Source: Metaphire vulgaris (taxonomy: Eukaryota; Annelida; Clitellata; Crassiclitellata; Megascolecidae). Taken from it: a DNA stretch of 64,000 nt. Below, in pieces: positions 1 through 21,769 of this stretch (the stretch's first letter is position 1; the number at the start of each line of letters is the position of its first letter). The stretch covers positions 748,357 through 812,356 of the forward strand of contig CM030853.1 of NCBI GenBank assembly GCA_018105865.1. The letters are read 5' to 3'. The notes under the pieces were generated by a model. The model saw only the letters and a program-made list of their open reading frames with translations, had not been told where the DNA came from and did not search any database. The position numbers were made by a program, and so were the translations under genes.

Positions 1-594
1 TTAACGAAATCGCTCCGGATTCTCTGCACCATCGTTTCCCGAGAAATATTATATACATATACTATATATACTCTATATATACTATATATATACTCTATAT
101 ATACTCTCTATATATACTCTATACCCTCATACAGAGGGCATAGCATATATCAACAGTTGCCCCGCTCTGTCTGCTCCATAAGCTTATAGTCGACCATTGA
201 GAAAGCAAAGAGGGAGCCAGCCGCCATTCCGTTGCTGTCTCATGAAGAATTCAGACTCAGCTATCTTGGCTCGCCATTTAAGCTGCGCTCACAATAAAAA
301 CACGCCTTTTCAAACGAAAACAGCGCCTTGTCCAGAAAACGAAAACAGAATTGGAAATACACGCGGAAACCCTCCCTCCCACCTCCTCCTCCTTCTCCTC
401 CTTCAACTCCATCCCCTCCCTCCCAATGCCAAACGTCCTCACGTATTAGGCTAATCGGATTTCAACTCATCCGCTTTCCGCTAAATCAGACTTCTACTTC
501 CAGGGCCTGTTATTATTATTCTGAGGTGCGTCGAGAACATCGAGCGCTTTCTTTTTCTCTTCGAAATTATCACAACTTTTTCAAACTGTTGACG
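1..594. other. Intergenic, nothing supported
   Basis: TATATACTC-type repeats at 45-125 and a C/T-rich stretch at 365-425. No gene or signal recognised. Confidence 0.6.
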
Positions 595-719
595 AGAAGA
601 AGAAGAAGAAGAAGAAGAAGAAGAAGAAGAAGAAGAAGAAGAAGAAGAAGAAGAAGAAGAAGAAGAAGAAGAAGAAGAAGAAGAAGAAGAAGAAGAAGAA
701 GAAGAAGAAGAAGAAGAAG

Positions 720-749
<30 letters not shown>
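595..749. repeat. (AAG)n microsatellite, about 155 bp
   Basis: Uninterrupted AAG on the + strand. It generates spurious poly-Arg and poly-Phe frames. Confidence 0.98.
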
Positions 750-750
<1 letters not shown>

Positions 751-1019
751 TCAAAACAGTTATAGCACAGAATTTCACGATTAGAATTTTTACCTTCAAA
801 ATGGACCGAACGAGTTCAAAGGTCAACAGAAGAGACTTGAACACTGCAGCTTAGCCATGCATAAAGTATAAAGTAAGCGAACATTAGTTACAGTGGAAAT
901 TCGTTATAACGTACTCGGTTATAACGTATACTAATTTGAAATTTGCGCCATCTCCTCCGAAGACAGCATAAAGCATTGGTCGCCGTTCTCAGTATGATAG
1001 GTGAGTCCGACAGGGGGCT

Positions 1020-1385
1020 CAGTGGAGGATCCACAGGGGAGGGACCAGCGCCCTATTAACAGTGACGGCTCCACCGGGGGCCAGGGGGCCCGTGCCCCCT
1101 ATTGAGTGCCTGCCCCCCCAGTGGCCCCCCTGTTGGGACCCTATACTTAATGCCACATACATTAAACAACAGATGGTTGGCCCCATGATTAGAAGTTGCC
1201 ACCCCAACCCCCCTCCCACTTGACAAATCCTAGAGCCGCCACTGCCTATTAAATGCCTGGCGTCAGCGGTCCCGATGCTTTAGTCAGACTAGTCCAGGCT
1301 TATGAACAAGTAATCGTCCCGTGCTTAGAAGTTTAGAAATTGCCAACCCCCCTCCCCCACTTGCAAAATCCTGGGTCCGCCACTG
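1020..1385 (+). mobile_element. Degenerate hAT-like non-autonomous element, interrupted by a second copy
   Basis: Termini are CAGTGGAGGATCC and GGGTCCGCCACTG, inverted repeats of each other with one mismatch in the first 12. The interior (CCCTATTAAATGCC, then CACTTGCAAAATCCTGGGTC) matches the copies at 9,933 and 40,755. It is split by the element at 1060-1244. No convincing outer target duplication is seen. Confidence 0.75.
1060..1244 (+). mobile_element. hAT-like element inserted inside another copy
   Basis: Terminal repeats CAGTGACGGCTC / GAGCCGCCACTG. Exact 8 bp target duplication CCTATTAA at 1052-1059 and 1245-1252. An 8 bp duplication and CAGTG ends are the hallmark of hAT transposons. 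At 185 bp it has no coding capacity. Confidence 0.88.
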
Positions 1386-1596
1386 GCCATCCTCTTGTCA
1401 GAACAGCCTTTAGCGCATAAAAGCACTGAATGAGCATTTGTATAGCGCCGCAGTGGCAGCTTTAAGATGAGAAGGAAAATACTGTAACACTCCATTCCTT
1501 TTGAATTATGCAAATCGAGTGAGGCGCGGTGTCCGTTTACACGCCAATCGGTAATCATTTGACGACAGACTGTAGAAAGAAATTATTGTGCAGAGC

Positions 1597-1928
1597 CAGC
1601 GGCGTAGCCAGGATTTCCGGAAGGGGTGGGTTTGGTTTTGACTTTTGACCATAACCAACTTTCAAAAAATTTTGGCAGGCAAAAAAGGTAATCCTATGTA
1701 TCTGTCCTATGTATTTCCTTCTAAAATTTTTCCTTTCACATGCTGACAAGCAAAAAGGTCGTCACGCCTATGGCGCTTTAAAAATTAATTTTGGTCTGCA
1801 GCCCCAAGGGGGGTTTGACCCTCAAAACCGCGTCAGAAAAAATTTAAATACATGGAAGCTCATTACACAATTTTTTGTCGGCACCCAAGAGGGTTTTAAC
1901 CTCCAAACCCCCCTTGGCTGTGCCACTG
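1597..1928 (+). mobile_element. hAT-like element of the GGCGTAGCCAGG family
   Basis: It starts CAGCGGCGTAGCCAGG and ends CTTGGCTGTGCCACTG, inverted. Flanking octamers TGCAGAGC and TGCAGGAC agree at six of eight positions. The interior is unalignable low-complexity text with G/C runs near each end. A related single terminus occurs at 2,442. Confidence 0.65.
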
Positions 1929-2859
1929 TGCAGGACTAATTTCTAGTAGGCTATGTGTCTTTTAGCGGCTGGCAGTAGGTCTACCTGGAAACCTCACGCC
2001 CTGTGTAATTTGTTAATGGTTCTCAAATCTCATCACTATTAATTTCTCCACAAGCATTTACAGCATTAATTAATCTATTATAGCGTTCTTATGCATTATT
2101 AATAAATTAATTAATCATTCGATTGCGTATGCTTGTGTACAATTAAAATTCTAATATTTTCTTTAGGTTTTTATGCCCTGTAGGCTAGAGGGGCCATAAT
2201 GGCAGATTGACGATAGCTGCTCAGGCGTTATCTCAAATTAATGATGCCTCACAATGACATCGCCTGCACGCTATCCGTCGATTTCGGCCTGCATTAGGCA
2301 TATACTGTACACGCCAAAGCCCTGCTTTCGTCAGAACTCAAGGAGAAAACCAGTTTCTCTTAATTCACTGCATCTTTGTCATTTAGGACGCGTTTCAAAA
2401 CTTTCAATTGGGAATTTTTGCCCGTTGCTATGCTCGTAAGTCCAGTGGCGTAGCCAGGGTTCCAGACTGCGGAGCTGATACAGCCCGTGGGGGGAGGGGG
2501 GTCGTCGGCCACAACAACTGGTCGGAGATAACTGATAAATAAACTCGGATTAAAATGCTCAAAAGCTAATTGTTTATAGGTTCTGACGACAAATCACCTC
2601 AAACCCATCCACCCCACCCTGACAAAAATTTCTAACTTAGGTCTCTATATAAAAGCTGCTTGTATAAAGCTCCATTGCGCAATTTCCACAAGTGCTAATC
2701 ACTAATAATTATGCACTTTTATCACTAATAATTTATCACTAATTTATCACTTTTATCACTAATAATTATGCCTAGCAAAGGTATCAATCTAAAGACAAAG
2801 GTATCAATCGATGACATTAATGCGACCGAGGTACAGTAGAACTTCGTTATAACGTACAG

Positions 2860-3265
2860 TATTTCGTCCTGTTAGTGATAGATTTCAATGACCATATTCA
2901 GCCACTATCTTTAGCATTCTTCACTACATTGATATCAATCGCTATTGCAAACATAGGCCATCACCTTCTGCATTTAGGACGCCTCGTACATGACAACCTT
3001 CGTTATTCTATAATACTAATAATGCATAGAATTTGTGCAAATTCAACCGCATTTTTGGAACTTATTTCGTCGTGTTAGAGATCGATTTCAAGTATCATAT
3101 TTAGCGACTATCTTTAGCATCCTTTAATACATCGATATCAATCGCAATTGCAAACTTAGGCCATCGTCTTATGTATTTATAGCGCATCCAGCATGACAAC
3201 CCCCGTTATTCCATAATGCTAATAATGCATAGGATTTGTGCAAATTCAACCGCATTTTTGAAACT
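2860..3265. repeat. Two tandem copies of a ~204 bp unit
   Basis: Both copies read GACTATCTTTAGCAT (first with C for G at the second base), GATATCAATCGC, GCAAAC.TAGGCCATC, ATGACAACC and TGTGCAAATTCAACCGC in the same order. They are diverged. The unit does not recur elsewhere in the window. Confidence 0.85.
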
Positions 3266-3577
3266 TACAGTGTAGGCTACTTAGTGGGTCTGTAAAATTT
3301 ACGTTGTATCCGATGTATTACGTTATGTCGAATAGCATCGAACACGTTGGCGCATCACACGGGTTCGTACATTACGATACTTTATAACAGAGAATACGCA
3401 ATAGCCGATTCATTCGGGGCCGTAGCTAGGGTTTTCGGCGCCCGGGGAAAGATTTATGCTTTGCGCCCCTAAATTTCGGTGATGACCTTTTTTTAGTCGT
3501 CACAGAGTTTGCTTATCCATTTAATTTCGGGCTGATGACCTTTTTTGTGTTTAGTTGTCACAAAGTCACAAAAGACC

Positions 3578-3579
<2 letters not shown>

Positions 3580-3635
<56 letters not shown>
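3580..3635. repeat. (ATT)n microsatellite
   Basis: Perfect ATT triplets. Confidence 0.97.
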
Positions 3636-3637
<2 letters not shown>

Positions 3638-3957
3638 TCTTTTTTCTCATCCAAGATGCGCCCCTCCACCGGTCGGCGCCGGCGGCTTGCCCCCTGCCCC
3701 CTAGTTGACGGCTCTGGAGTCATTTATATCGAAGTTCTACTGTATAACTATAAACAAGTCTATAGATATTCCTACTGATTCGGGTTAATCGTTGAGCCCG
3801 CGAAAACGCAGATGACTCGGATTTTCGTCTCAGGAAGAGAAAGCGCCACCTGGTGACAGAAAGTACGTTAGCGCTGTTTTTCGCCGGTCGCTCAGAAAAT
3901 TCGTTCTACGAATCGAATCCCTGTTAACCAGACGGACGTCAGTCTATAGACACACAT

Positions 3958-3959
<2 letters not shown>

Positions 3960-4022
<63 letters not shown>
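3960..4022. repeat. (CAG)n microsatellite, about 21 units
   Basis: Perfect CAG run outside any gene I can support. Confidence 0.97.
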
Positions 4023-4024
<2 letters not shown>

Positions 4025-4271
4025 TTATGCCGAGTAAACGGCAGCGTGGATGCGGGCGAAACAACCGACGGACGCAGTCGAGGCTTGGGTGCATTGGGAG
4101 GGGCGGGGGTGTCGTGGTTGTTGAGGGGTGGGGGTGGGAATGGAAGGCGGGAGAGGGATGAGTAAAGGGGAACTTGAAAATAGAAGACTGAATTCGATGC
4201 ATTTTTCACTCAGAATGTGGTTGAATAAAGCCTGCGTCGCATACTAGTTGTTTACAAAATACCATTATTCT

Positions 4272-4283
4272 CATCATCATCAT

Positions 4284-4377
<94 letters not shown>

Positions 4378-4398
4378 ACAACAACAACAACAACAACA
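4272..4398. repeat. Compound (CAT)n(CAA)n microsatellite
   Basis: About 35 CAT units pass directly into about 7 CAA units. Confidence 0.97.
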
Positions 4399-4899
4399 TC
4401 AGCATCCATGCAATTTACGTTGCCGTGAACAAAGTGCAAATTGATTCTGTTTGTCTACAAAAACTCTAGAAATTCTCTGCGTCTTCTTCTTCAGTTCCAC
4501 CGTAGACGGTCTGAATTATTTTAAAAAAAAGAATCATCAAACTGATCCACTTACGCAGCAGTTGTTGAAGCGCCTCTTTACAGTTGACTGGCTTCGTACC
4601 CCCCCTCCCGCCCCCAGCACATCAAGCGGAAGGCGTCGCTACATCGGCCGTGCCTAATTAACGCATGCATTGACCGACGGCTGAGTTGTCGTAAATGTAG
4701 TCGTTGTTGTTGTTGTTTTAATCATCCCTCAGTGGTGTAGTCTCAGATATAAGTTCATGACCGTTTTCAATTTGCTGTCCCCAGATTTTGCACAATTTCC
4801 AATTTCTGCTTTTCACATAAAATCCTGCGACGGTGCTTTGGTTTAGTCTGCGTCTATGGAATGCAGGAAGAAATATAAAAGACGCTAGAGAAGTTACAT

Positions 4900-4901
4900 T
4901 A

Positions 4902-4945
<44 letters not shown>
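4900..4945. repeat. (ATT)n microsatellite
   Basis: Perfect triplets next to the degenerate hAT-like copy at 4,980. Confidence 0.95.
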
Positions 4946-4979
4946 GCCTAATTATGAACTTCTATCGTAGCCTAAAATT

Positions 4980-5168
4980 TCGGAGACCGCTCCACAGAAG
5001 ACGTGAGGCCCGTGTGCCCCTATTGAATGCCTGGTCCTCAGTGCCCCCCATCGAGGGTGATTTTCTTCCTGTATGTGCTGATTTATGAAAAATAGTTAGC
5101 CCTCTTGTAGAGAAGTTGTCACCTCGATCAACGGCCCCTTCTTGTCGTATATCCGGAAGCCGCCACTG
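4980..5168 (+). mobile_element. Degenerate copy of the CAGTGGCGGCTC hAT-like family
   Basis: It shares the order of blocks with the 9,933 copy: GGCCCGTG, CCCCTATTGAATGCCTGG, and ends CCGCCACTG. The left terminus is eroded. Confidence 0.6.
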
Positions 5169-5413
5169 ACCAATTCTAATGCTTAATGGCATCGATCGAT
5201 GTTACTCCAAATCCATGCCGCAAAAGACCGGGTAAACATTCCAGAGATCAGTTAGAGTGGTAGTCGAAATTAGAGAAAATAGATGAAGAAAATAGATAGA
5301 AACTTTAGATTGATAGGCAGTTGGGATTAGCCATTAAACAACACATGGTACTTTCCCCAACGGGAGTTGCCACTTTTACTATAACATCGGATGAATGGCC
5401 TAATAATGCCTGT

Positions 5414-5896
5414 TTAGTGACCTAATAGCGAAAGGTCTGTTTCTTGATTTCTTTTGTTAAGAATTTGTTCAAACAGAGAATCAAATACATTTTCGATTTG
5501 AACGACTGTTGAATAAACGGTTGCAAACGTCTCGCCACTTTTATGTTCGTCCAAGTTTTTATCAAGCTTTTCTCCGATTTCCCAACGGGCCAGTTTCAAA
5601 GTGCTTATGTGTATCAGTAGTGAACGGATGGACCAGGAAGAAAGTACAGAAGACGCGGGATCAAAATGAAAAATTACGAAATTCCGAGGGGAACTGTTTG
5701 GACCTTTTTCAAGCGACATATCACATGAATTAGTAATGTCCGTATCCGTGGAAACATGACATGTGTCGCTTTCAATATTAAGGGACAGATCGGTCCCACG
5801 CTGCGCCGTTGAGAGTGGAATGCAGAGATGATCATCAAAGGACCAGAGGTTAAACGCTGCTAGACTACCTCGGGTAGCAAATGACAAAACATTCAA
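5414..5896 (-). CDS. Possible terminal coding exon, product unknown
   Basis: A 160-codon open frame without low complexity. The residue mix looks protein-like (for example IEVQIENVFDSLFEQIL-type amphipathic sequence near the end, and WEIGEKLDKNLDEHKSGET). Just upstream on the minus strand is a pyrimidine tract ending AAAATAG, a plausible acceptor at about 5918. I recognise no domain. It could be a real last exon, an old transposon ORF or chance. Confidence 0.3.
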   Translation of the reverse strand: MNVLSFATRGSLAAFNLWSFDDHLCIPLSTAQRGTDLSLNIESDTCHVSTDTDITNSCDMSLEKGPNSSPRNFVIFHFDPASSVLSSWSIRSLLIHISTLKLARWEIGEKLDKNLDEHKSGETFATVYSTVVQIENVFDSLFEQILNKRNQETDLSLLGH

Positions 5897-6325
5897 ACGC
5901 GAAAGTTTCTATTTTACAGGGGAATAGGAATGAACTTACCAAATGTAGATTCGATTGCGGCGTACATACGTTAGAATACGCTTAAATTGACGCAAAAATT
6001 AAGCCTATATCTAGGATAAAATATTTTACGCTTGGAAAAGCACCTAGGGCCATCCATAAATGACGTCACGCACTTAGGGTCCAAACATTTGTGACTGTGT
6101 GTTACGAATGGGGGGGGGGTTAGCTGAAATGTGACGTCACATAACAGTAATTTTTTTAGGTGGCGATCATTTTTTTGGTTGTCGGTGCTTTGGGAAAAGG
6201 AAAAACTATCCGGTGAGAAAGTTTTCTGTGGAGGGGGTGATGGGTGGGTAAGGAATCTGACACGATAGCCCTTCCCCCCAACCAAAAATTCCTGGCGACG
6301 CCTCTGCCTAAACCACTTAAAATCA

Positions 6326-6327
<2 letters not shown>

Positions 6328-6394
<67 letters not shown>

Positions 6395-6409
6395 TACTAT
6401 TATTATTAT
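6328..6409. repeat. (TTA)n microsatellite
   Basis: Preceded by CTAAACCACTTAAAATCACA, the same phrase as before the 6,582 tract. This suggests it is the tail of a dispersed repeat. Confidence 0.95.
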
Positions 6410-7250
<841 letters not shown>

Positions 7251-7439
7251 ATATTTAGCCTGACCTGGAAACGGTGATCGAGGGATCCAACCTTAAGATC
7301 TCTGATCCATTGTATAACAGGTCTATAGACAACAAAAATACAATGTTTTTCAATTGGCGTAGCGTATCAATGTTTCAGTTGGGCAGGGATGGTTTGTGTC
7401 CAAAATGCAATAAAACTCACTTTAAGATTAAATTAAAAA

Positions 7440-8489
7440 TTGTTGGGGTACCAGGCAAAATTCTGAACCAAGTTTAGAAATACAGGAGGGGATTGGTTAC
7501 ATTCTTGCGTAAAGTGCCATGAACAGCGGACATCATCCTGTAGTTAAAAATGTTGTGTGGCAGATCGCCCCGACTATGGTTTTGGAGAGGAAGGTCTGGT
7601 GCACGGCTGCCATGCCAGTGTAAATGATCGAATTCGGTGCTAAATTGTATATTCTGCGGAATAAATTGGTCGGACCGCCCAGGGCAGCAATATACGAGGT
7701 GGTCAAATCTGTAAAAATCAGGAGGTATGTTATATTTAGATTTTTATTGCGGGTACGCAAGGGGTGGAGGGGATGAACCTGGTAAAATTATATATTCTGA
7801 CGGAAGACGGCAACTGAATGGGCGTCAATTTACACATAGAGATGCATGGCGCCAAACTGGCTTCAGGCCCAGTAAAAGTATCAGGGCAGGTTATATTTAC
7901 AGTTGTACTGCGTAAGACAGCATCGAGTGTAAATGATCGAATTATCGCTAAAATATATAGCATCTGGAATACCCAATGGAATGCGCAATTTGATAAAGAG
8001 ATGCATGGCCAACCACTTCAGGCTATCTAAAAGTTCAGGAGCAGAAGATACCATTTTTAATTCGAACTACGATGACACAGTGTAAATGACATTAGCTAAA
8101 CATGTATATTCTGACGGAATAAGTTGATAGTGATTGGCGTATTTTTACGTTTCAGTGTTTCAGTTGGGCAGGGATGGTTTTCCGACTTCAGGCCAGTAAA
8201 AGTCAATGATGATCGTTCGAATTGGGAAAAATATCCATTCCTCTGATATTGAATTAAAAATGTCCATATATTATATATATATAGAGAATATATATATAGG
8301 AATAAACAGATAGTGAATGCCAAAGAAGTAATTTGAAATACAAGAGCTGTGGTCCTAATTTTTGTAAAAACTTGATTTATATTTGCATTTTTAATTGACT
8401 GTCAGAAGTTCTGTAAACGATTCGAATTTCTGCTAAAAATACCATATTCTGACGGCTGATAGTGAATTAAAAAAATAGAGATCCAATTT
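7440..8489. repeat. Diverged and shuffled copies of the ~200 bp satellite unit
   Basis: Pieces such as GCAATATACGAGGTGGTCA, CAGGAGGTATGTTATATTTA, GTGTAAATGATCGAATT and ACACATAGAGATGCATGGCG appear in unit order but with gaps and insertions. The short open frames here are repeat-derived. Confidence 0.7.
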
Positions 8490-9300
8490 AAGCAATATAC
8501 GGGGTGGTCACACTTCAGGCCCTGTAAAAGTATCAGGAGGTATGTTATATTTACAGTTGTAATTGCGAACTACGTAAGACAGCATGCGAGTGTAAATGAT
8601 CGAATTTGGTGCTAAAATATATATATTCTGACGGAATAAACAGATAGTGAATGTGGGCGTCAATTTACACATAGAGATGCATGGCGTTAAGCAATATACG
8701 AGGTGGTCACACTTCAGGCCCTGTAAAAGTATCAGGAGGTATGTTATATTTACATTTTTAATTGCGAACTACGCAAGACAGCATGCGAGTGTAAATGATC
8801 GAATTCGGTGCTAAAGTATGTATATTCTGACGGAATAAATTGATAGTGAATGTGGACGTCAATTTACACATAGAAATACATGGCGTTCGCCATATACGGG
8901 TTGGTCACACTTCAGGCCCTGTAAAAGTATCCGGAAGAATGATATATTTACAGTTGTCATTGGGAACGACGCAAAACAGCATGCGAGTGTAAATGATCGA
9001 ATTTGGTGCTAATATATATATATATATATTTTGACGGAATAAACAGATAGTGAATGTGGGCGTCAATTTACACATAGAGATGCATGGCGTTAAGCAATAT
9101 AAGTGGTGGTCACACTTCAGGCCCTGTAAAAGTATCAGGAGGTATGTTATATTTACATTTTTAATTGCGAACTACGTAAGACAGCATGCGAGTGTAAATG
9201 ATCGAATTTGGTGCTAAAATATATATATTCTGACGGAATAAACAGATAGTGAATGTGGGCGTCAATTTACACATAGAGATGCATGGCGTTAAGCAGTAGA
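8490..9300. repeat. Satellite-like array, four ~200 bp units
   Basis: Units start at about 8491, 8691, 8889 and 9094. Each has GGTCACACTTCAGGCCCTGT, TATGTTATATTTACA, AGACAGCATGCGAGTGTAAA, TCTGACGGAATAAA and GGGCGTCAATTTACACATAG. An (AT)n of variable length sits inside. Diverged, rearranged pieces of the same unit extend leftward to about 7,540. Confidence 0.9.
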
Positions 9301-9470
9301 TAATGCCACAGGCAAAATTCTGAATGTCAAGCACTTTTGATATACAAGAGATAGTGTCCTAATTTTTGAAAAACAATTGATTACTAGGTGCTCTTCACTT
9401 GCCTGTCAAAAGTGCTAGCCATCCACACGTCTGGCAATACCATTCTCTGTAGTTTAAAAATGGAAGTTGG
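9301..9470. repeat. Dispersed repeat bordering the satellite array
   Basis: Contains GCCACAGGCAAAATTCTGAA, GTCAAGCACTTTTGAT, TGTCCTAATTTTTGAAAAAC and AATACCATTCTCTGTAGTTT. It matches, in reverse, two tandem copies at 53,360-53,660. It may be the terminal part of the element that carries the array. Confidence 0.7.
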
Positions 9471-9932
9471 TGGGGGTGATGCAAAGTGAAGAAGAAAAAC
9501 AAGAAAAAAGAGAAAAAGGTCTTTGCTAGTAATGTTTTGCTCACTAAATGTTAAGAAACCTTGCCATAAAATGGCCGACAAGCAAGAAAAATAGGGTAAT
9601 TTGCAGTATTGTTCACTACATTTTTTAAAAACTCACCGGAAAATAGGTTGACAAACAACAAAGGTCATCCGAACCCCGGTGGAAGAATGCATCCCCAGTC
9701 ATCAAAGTGGTGGAACCGCCACTGAGAACGTGTTGTAGGCCTACATTATGATAAAAACTTCACTATACTCGAGAAGTGAACCTGACATTTTTAATTAACG
9801 TTCACAATGACAGAGAAGAAAGTGGCACATCCCAAATTCCCAAGTGGTGTCTTTTTGTGTGTCTAAAATGCGTTAAAATTCACACGCGGGCATTTGTAAT
9901 TTTTAAAATTTTAAGGGGGTTATACTCCCGGA

Positions 9933-10138
9933 CAGTGGCGGCTCCACCGGGGGGGGCCAGGGGGGGCCCGTGCCCCCCCTATTGAAAGCCTGCCCCCTCC
10001 AGTGGCCCCCCAGTGGCCCCCCCAGTTGGGACCCTATACTTAATGCTACATACATTAAACAACAAATGGTTGGCCCCCCATGATTAGAAGTTGCCCCCCC
10101 AACGGCCCCCCACTTGCCAAATCCTAGAGCCGCCACTG
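9933..10138 (+). mobile_element. hAT-like non-autonomous element, intact ends
   Basis: 12 bp terminal repeats CAGTGGCGGCTC / GAGCCGCCACTG. Exact 8 bp target duplication CTCCCGGA at 9925-9932 and 10139-10146. At 206 bp it is very C/G-rich in the centre and has no coding sequence. It is the best preserved copy of its family here. Confidence 0.93.
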
Positions 10139-10146
10139 CTCCCGGA

Positions 10147-11638
10147 CCCTCATTAAAAAGGGGAGGAGGGGAAGGGAGGAGGAGAGAGAGAAAGGGTGAA
10201 GAAAAGAAAAGAAGGAAAAGGGCGGCTGGTTTGCATCGGTCGGGATTTTTTCCTAGCTACGCCAATGACGGCTGCAGAAGATTTTGAGTTATGTACGAGT
10301 TCCGGTGCAATAGCGTGTAGAGGGGGCGGGGTGGCGGTGGCCCCGGGCGCAGACCCAGGGGGCGTAAAAATTGAGCCGATGACCTTTTTTTTGCTCGACG
10401 GACGTACTTTGGACAACTTGGCCCCGGGCGTCGGCCACTCTCTACACGCCACTGTTCCGGTGTCTACTTTAAAGACTTGGAATTTAGGCCTATTCGGCTA
10501 CGTTGTGGTCAAATGTTGTAAGACCTATTACAACTAAGCTCGGCGATCAGGTATAATACTGTAGGCCCTCCCCCCACTGTACCCTCATATAAAAATGTTT
10601 CATCAGTTTAGCATAAATTTCAAGTCGAGAATAGGGGGCAGCCTCTCGTTGCTCCTGCGTGGCTGCACAAATGTATAAGATGGTTCGATGCATGTTCGGA
10701 TAAGAAAATGAAGTTTTCGACAGATAACTCGGATAAGGAGCGAATTTATTACTGCATTTCCAAGAGTGGCTTTGGGAGGACAATCAGATAAGTAATCCAA
10801 TGATGATGAGGAACCTTTGATCTCAAATGTAATGACCAACTGTGTATCAGCAGACAGCAGTATAGAGATGGAAAATCAATAGAAGATGTGATTGCAAAGC
10901 GACCCATTGGACAAATGCAAAAGTGAAGGTAAGCCATGAACATTACTCCCATGACTTTCAAAAGTGAGCCAATAGGTTTTCCGATATCAGCCGTCGTCAA
11001 AGGTTGAACAAATCGAAAAATTGTTTTATCAATTTTTTTATAATGTAGGCGCCTCATCAATGTCCATTTAAATTGCAGCAGGAAGTGCACTAAATACGTC
11101 TTTTGGAATAAGACGAAACGAAAATTTCTGGTTTTGACGATTAAACGTGAGAAATTTAAAACATGGGAAGATTTTCATAGAACTTTATTTAAAGAGAATA
11201 ATGATTTTAGATAGAAATATTCCTGGATTATTTTATTTTATTGCTTACTATAGGCCTAACTGGCGACTATATACAATTTAGTCAATTAGTCGAGTTCTTT
11301 TTCTTTATTATTTATAAAATCATCGTAAAATTAAAAATAATCGTAAAAATGCACCCTGATTTGAGTCGGATTACTCCCATTCTAAAAGTGTACCCATCTA
11401 TCTGTGGAGGTATGGTATCCCCGTGCTTAATTGTTGTGGGGGTAAATCTCTAACCTTTGGGCCCTCCCTATAAATCGAACACTGCAGCTAAAAGTTAGAG
11501 TAAGATTTGTTAACTTATGGTTAGCCTTGTTAGCTAGTCCTAACCCCTAATCCTGACCAGATTCGCCCATGCTAAAACTCTACAAAAGCTCTTATGATTA
11601 TATTAAAGATACCGGTATTCGCATTGAAAGCGAATGAC
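10147..11638. other. Upstream of bestrophin, no feature identified
   Basis: Contains G-rich transposon-like text around 10,300-10,400 and a few short open frames on both strands that match nothing I know. The bestrophin promoter and 5' UTR should be here, but no element stands out. Confidence 0.5.
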
Positions 11639-20742
<9,104 letters not shown>

Positions 20743-20951
20743 TAGGCATCAGATGCACACAGAGCTTACTCTATAGCAAGAACTTGGCAGTTTGTTAAGA
20801 ATAGTTAAAACATATTTATCTACATTGTAGTTTCCTTTTATGTGGCATTTTCAGTCAGTTGACTTAATTGTTAATGAATGTTGTGTTAGAGGTTCTTTTT
20901 TTGACAGTTTAACATATTTTCATGCCTTCAGTACTTAATTAATAACTTTGA

Positions 20952-20957
20952 AATAAA
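20952..20957 (+). promoter_or_regulatory. Candidate polyadenylation signal of the bestrophin gene
   Basis: AATAAA about 210 bases after the longer possible bestrophin stop codon. A retrotransposon fragment begins immediately downstream, so the signal could also belong to that element. Confidence 0.4.
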
Positions 20958-20972
20958 GTTTCATCTAAACAT

Positions 20973-21130
20973 TAGTAAGGCCTCGTCTAGAATACTGTGG
21001 GCAGGCAACTTATCCATTCATGAAAACAGAGATATAGAGCTTTTAGAAAAAGTGCAAAGGCAAGCAACAAAGATGGTCCATGGATGCCATAATTTCAGCT
21101 ATGAAAAAAAGACTTTGATATTGTGGATTG
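20973..21130 (+). mobile_element. Fragment of a non-LTR retrotransposon (reverse transcriptase C-terminal region)
   Basis: Conceptual translation gives LVRPRLEYCGQATYPF in one frame and, after a shift, DIELLEKVQRQATKMV followed by HNFSYEKK. These match the conserved block of Jockey/CR1-like reverse transcriptases (LVRPxLEYCxQAW, then LEKVQRRATK). An in-frame stop and a frameshift separate the halves, so the copy is dead. Only this fragment is visible. It sits between the bestrophin 3' end and the TFAM 3' end. Confidence 0.75.
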
Positions 21131-21468
21131 ACAATGTTAGAAAGAAGAGAGAGGGCGATTTGATAGAAAAATACAAAATAATGACTGCAAAAGCAGTAGA
21201 ATTGAATGAGAAACTCAAATATATTAAATGGAAAACTTGTGTGACGTAATTTATTGATGACGCCGTAATGGGGGTCCGAGATTTGTGCAGTACTTTTCAA
21301 GGGGGTTCAAGATTTGTGAGAATTTGCGACAGAGGGAAGGGGGGGGTCAAAAATGGCCAAAAAAATTGCGTGATGTACTTTATGGACGGCGCCTTGACAG
21401 ACGATAACATGCAATAAAATTCCGTTATACATTATACACTGTAATGTATTTCAACAGAAACACCATAT

Positions 21469-21474
21469 TTTATT
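21469..21474 (-). promoter_or_regulatory. Candidate TFAM polyadenylation signal
   Basis: TTTATT on the + strand is AATAAA on the TFAM strand, about 300 bases beyond the stop codon. It is the first clear hexamer seen and its position is plausible, but a hexamer alone is weak evidence. Confidence 0.35.
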
Positions 21475-21769
21475 TGCAGTATCCAGATTTGACAATAACA
21501 GTCTGCTTGTCCATTATAGTTTCTAACAAACAACTTTGTGTTAATAGGATATTATGGTAAATGTAAATCATCTGCACCACTTTGTAATGCAACTTAAAGC
21601 CGAGTAATCTGATTCAAAAGATATCATCATTACTCAACAGTAAACAGTCTCATGATCTCATTAAAAAAAACAGAAAAATAATTCTGAAACAAACCAGTCA
21701 TTAGATTTAGATTAAAAAATCCAATGCAAGATATTCGACTCGAGTCGATAACGTCTGCGATTCTAAGCG

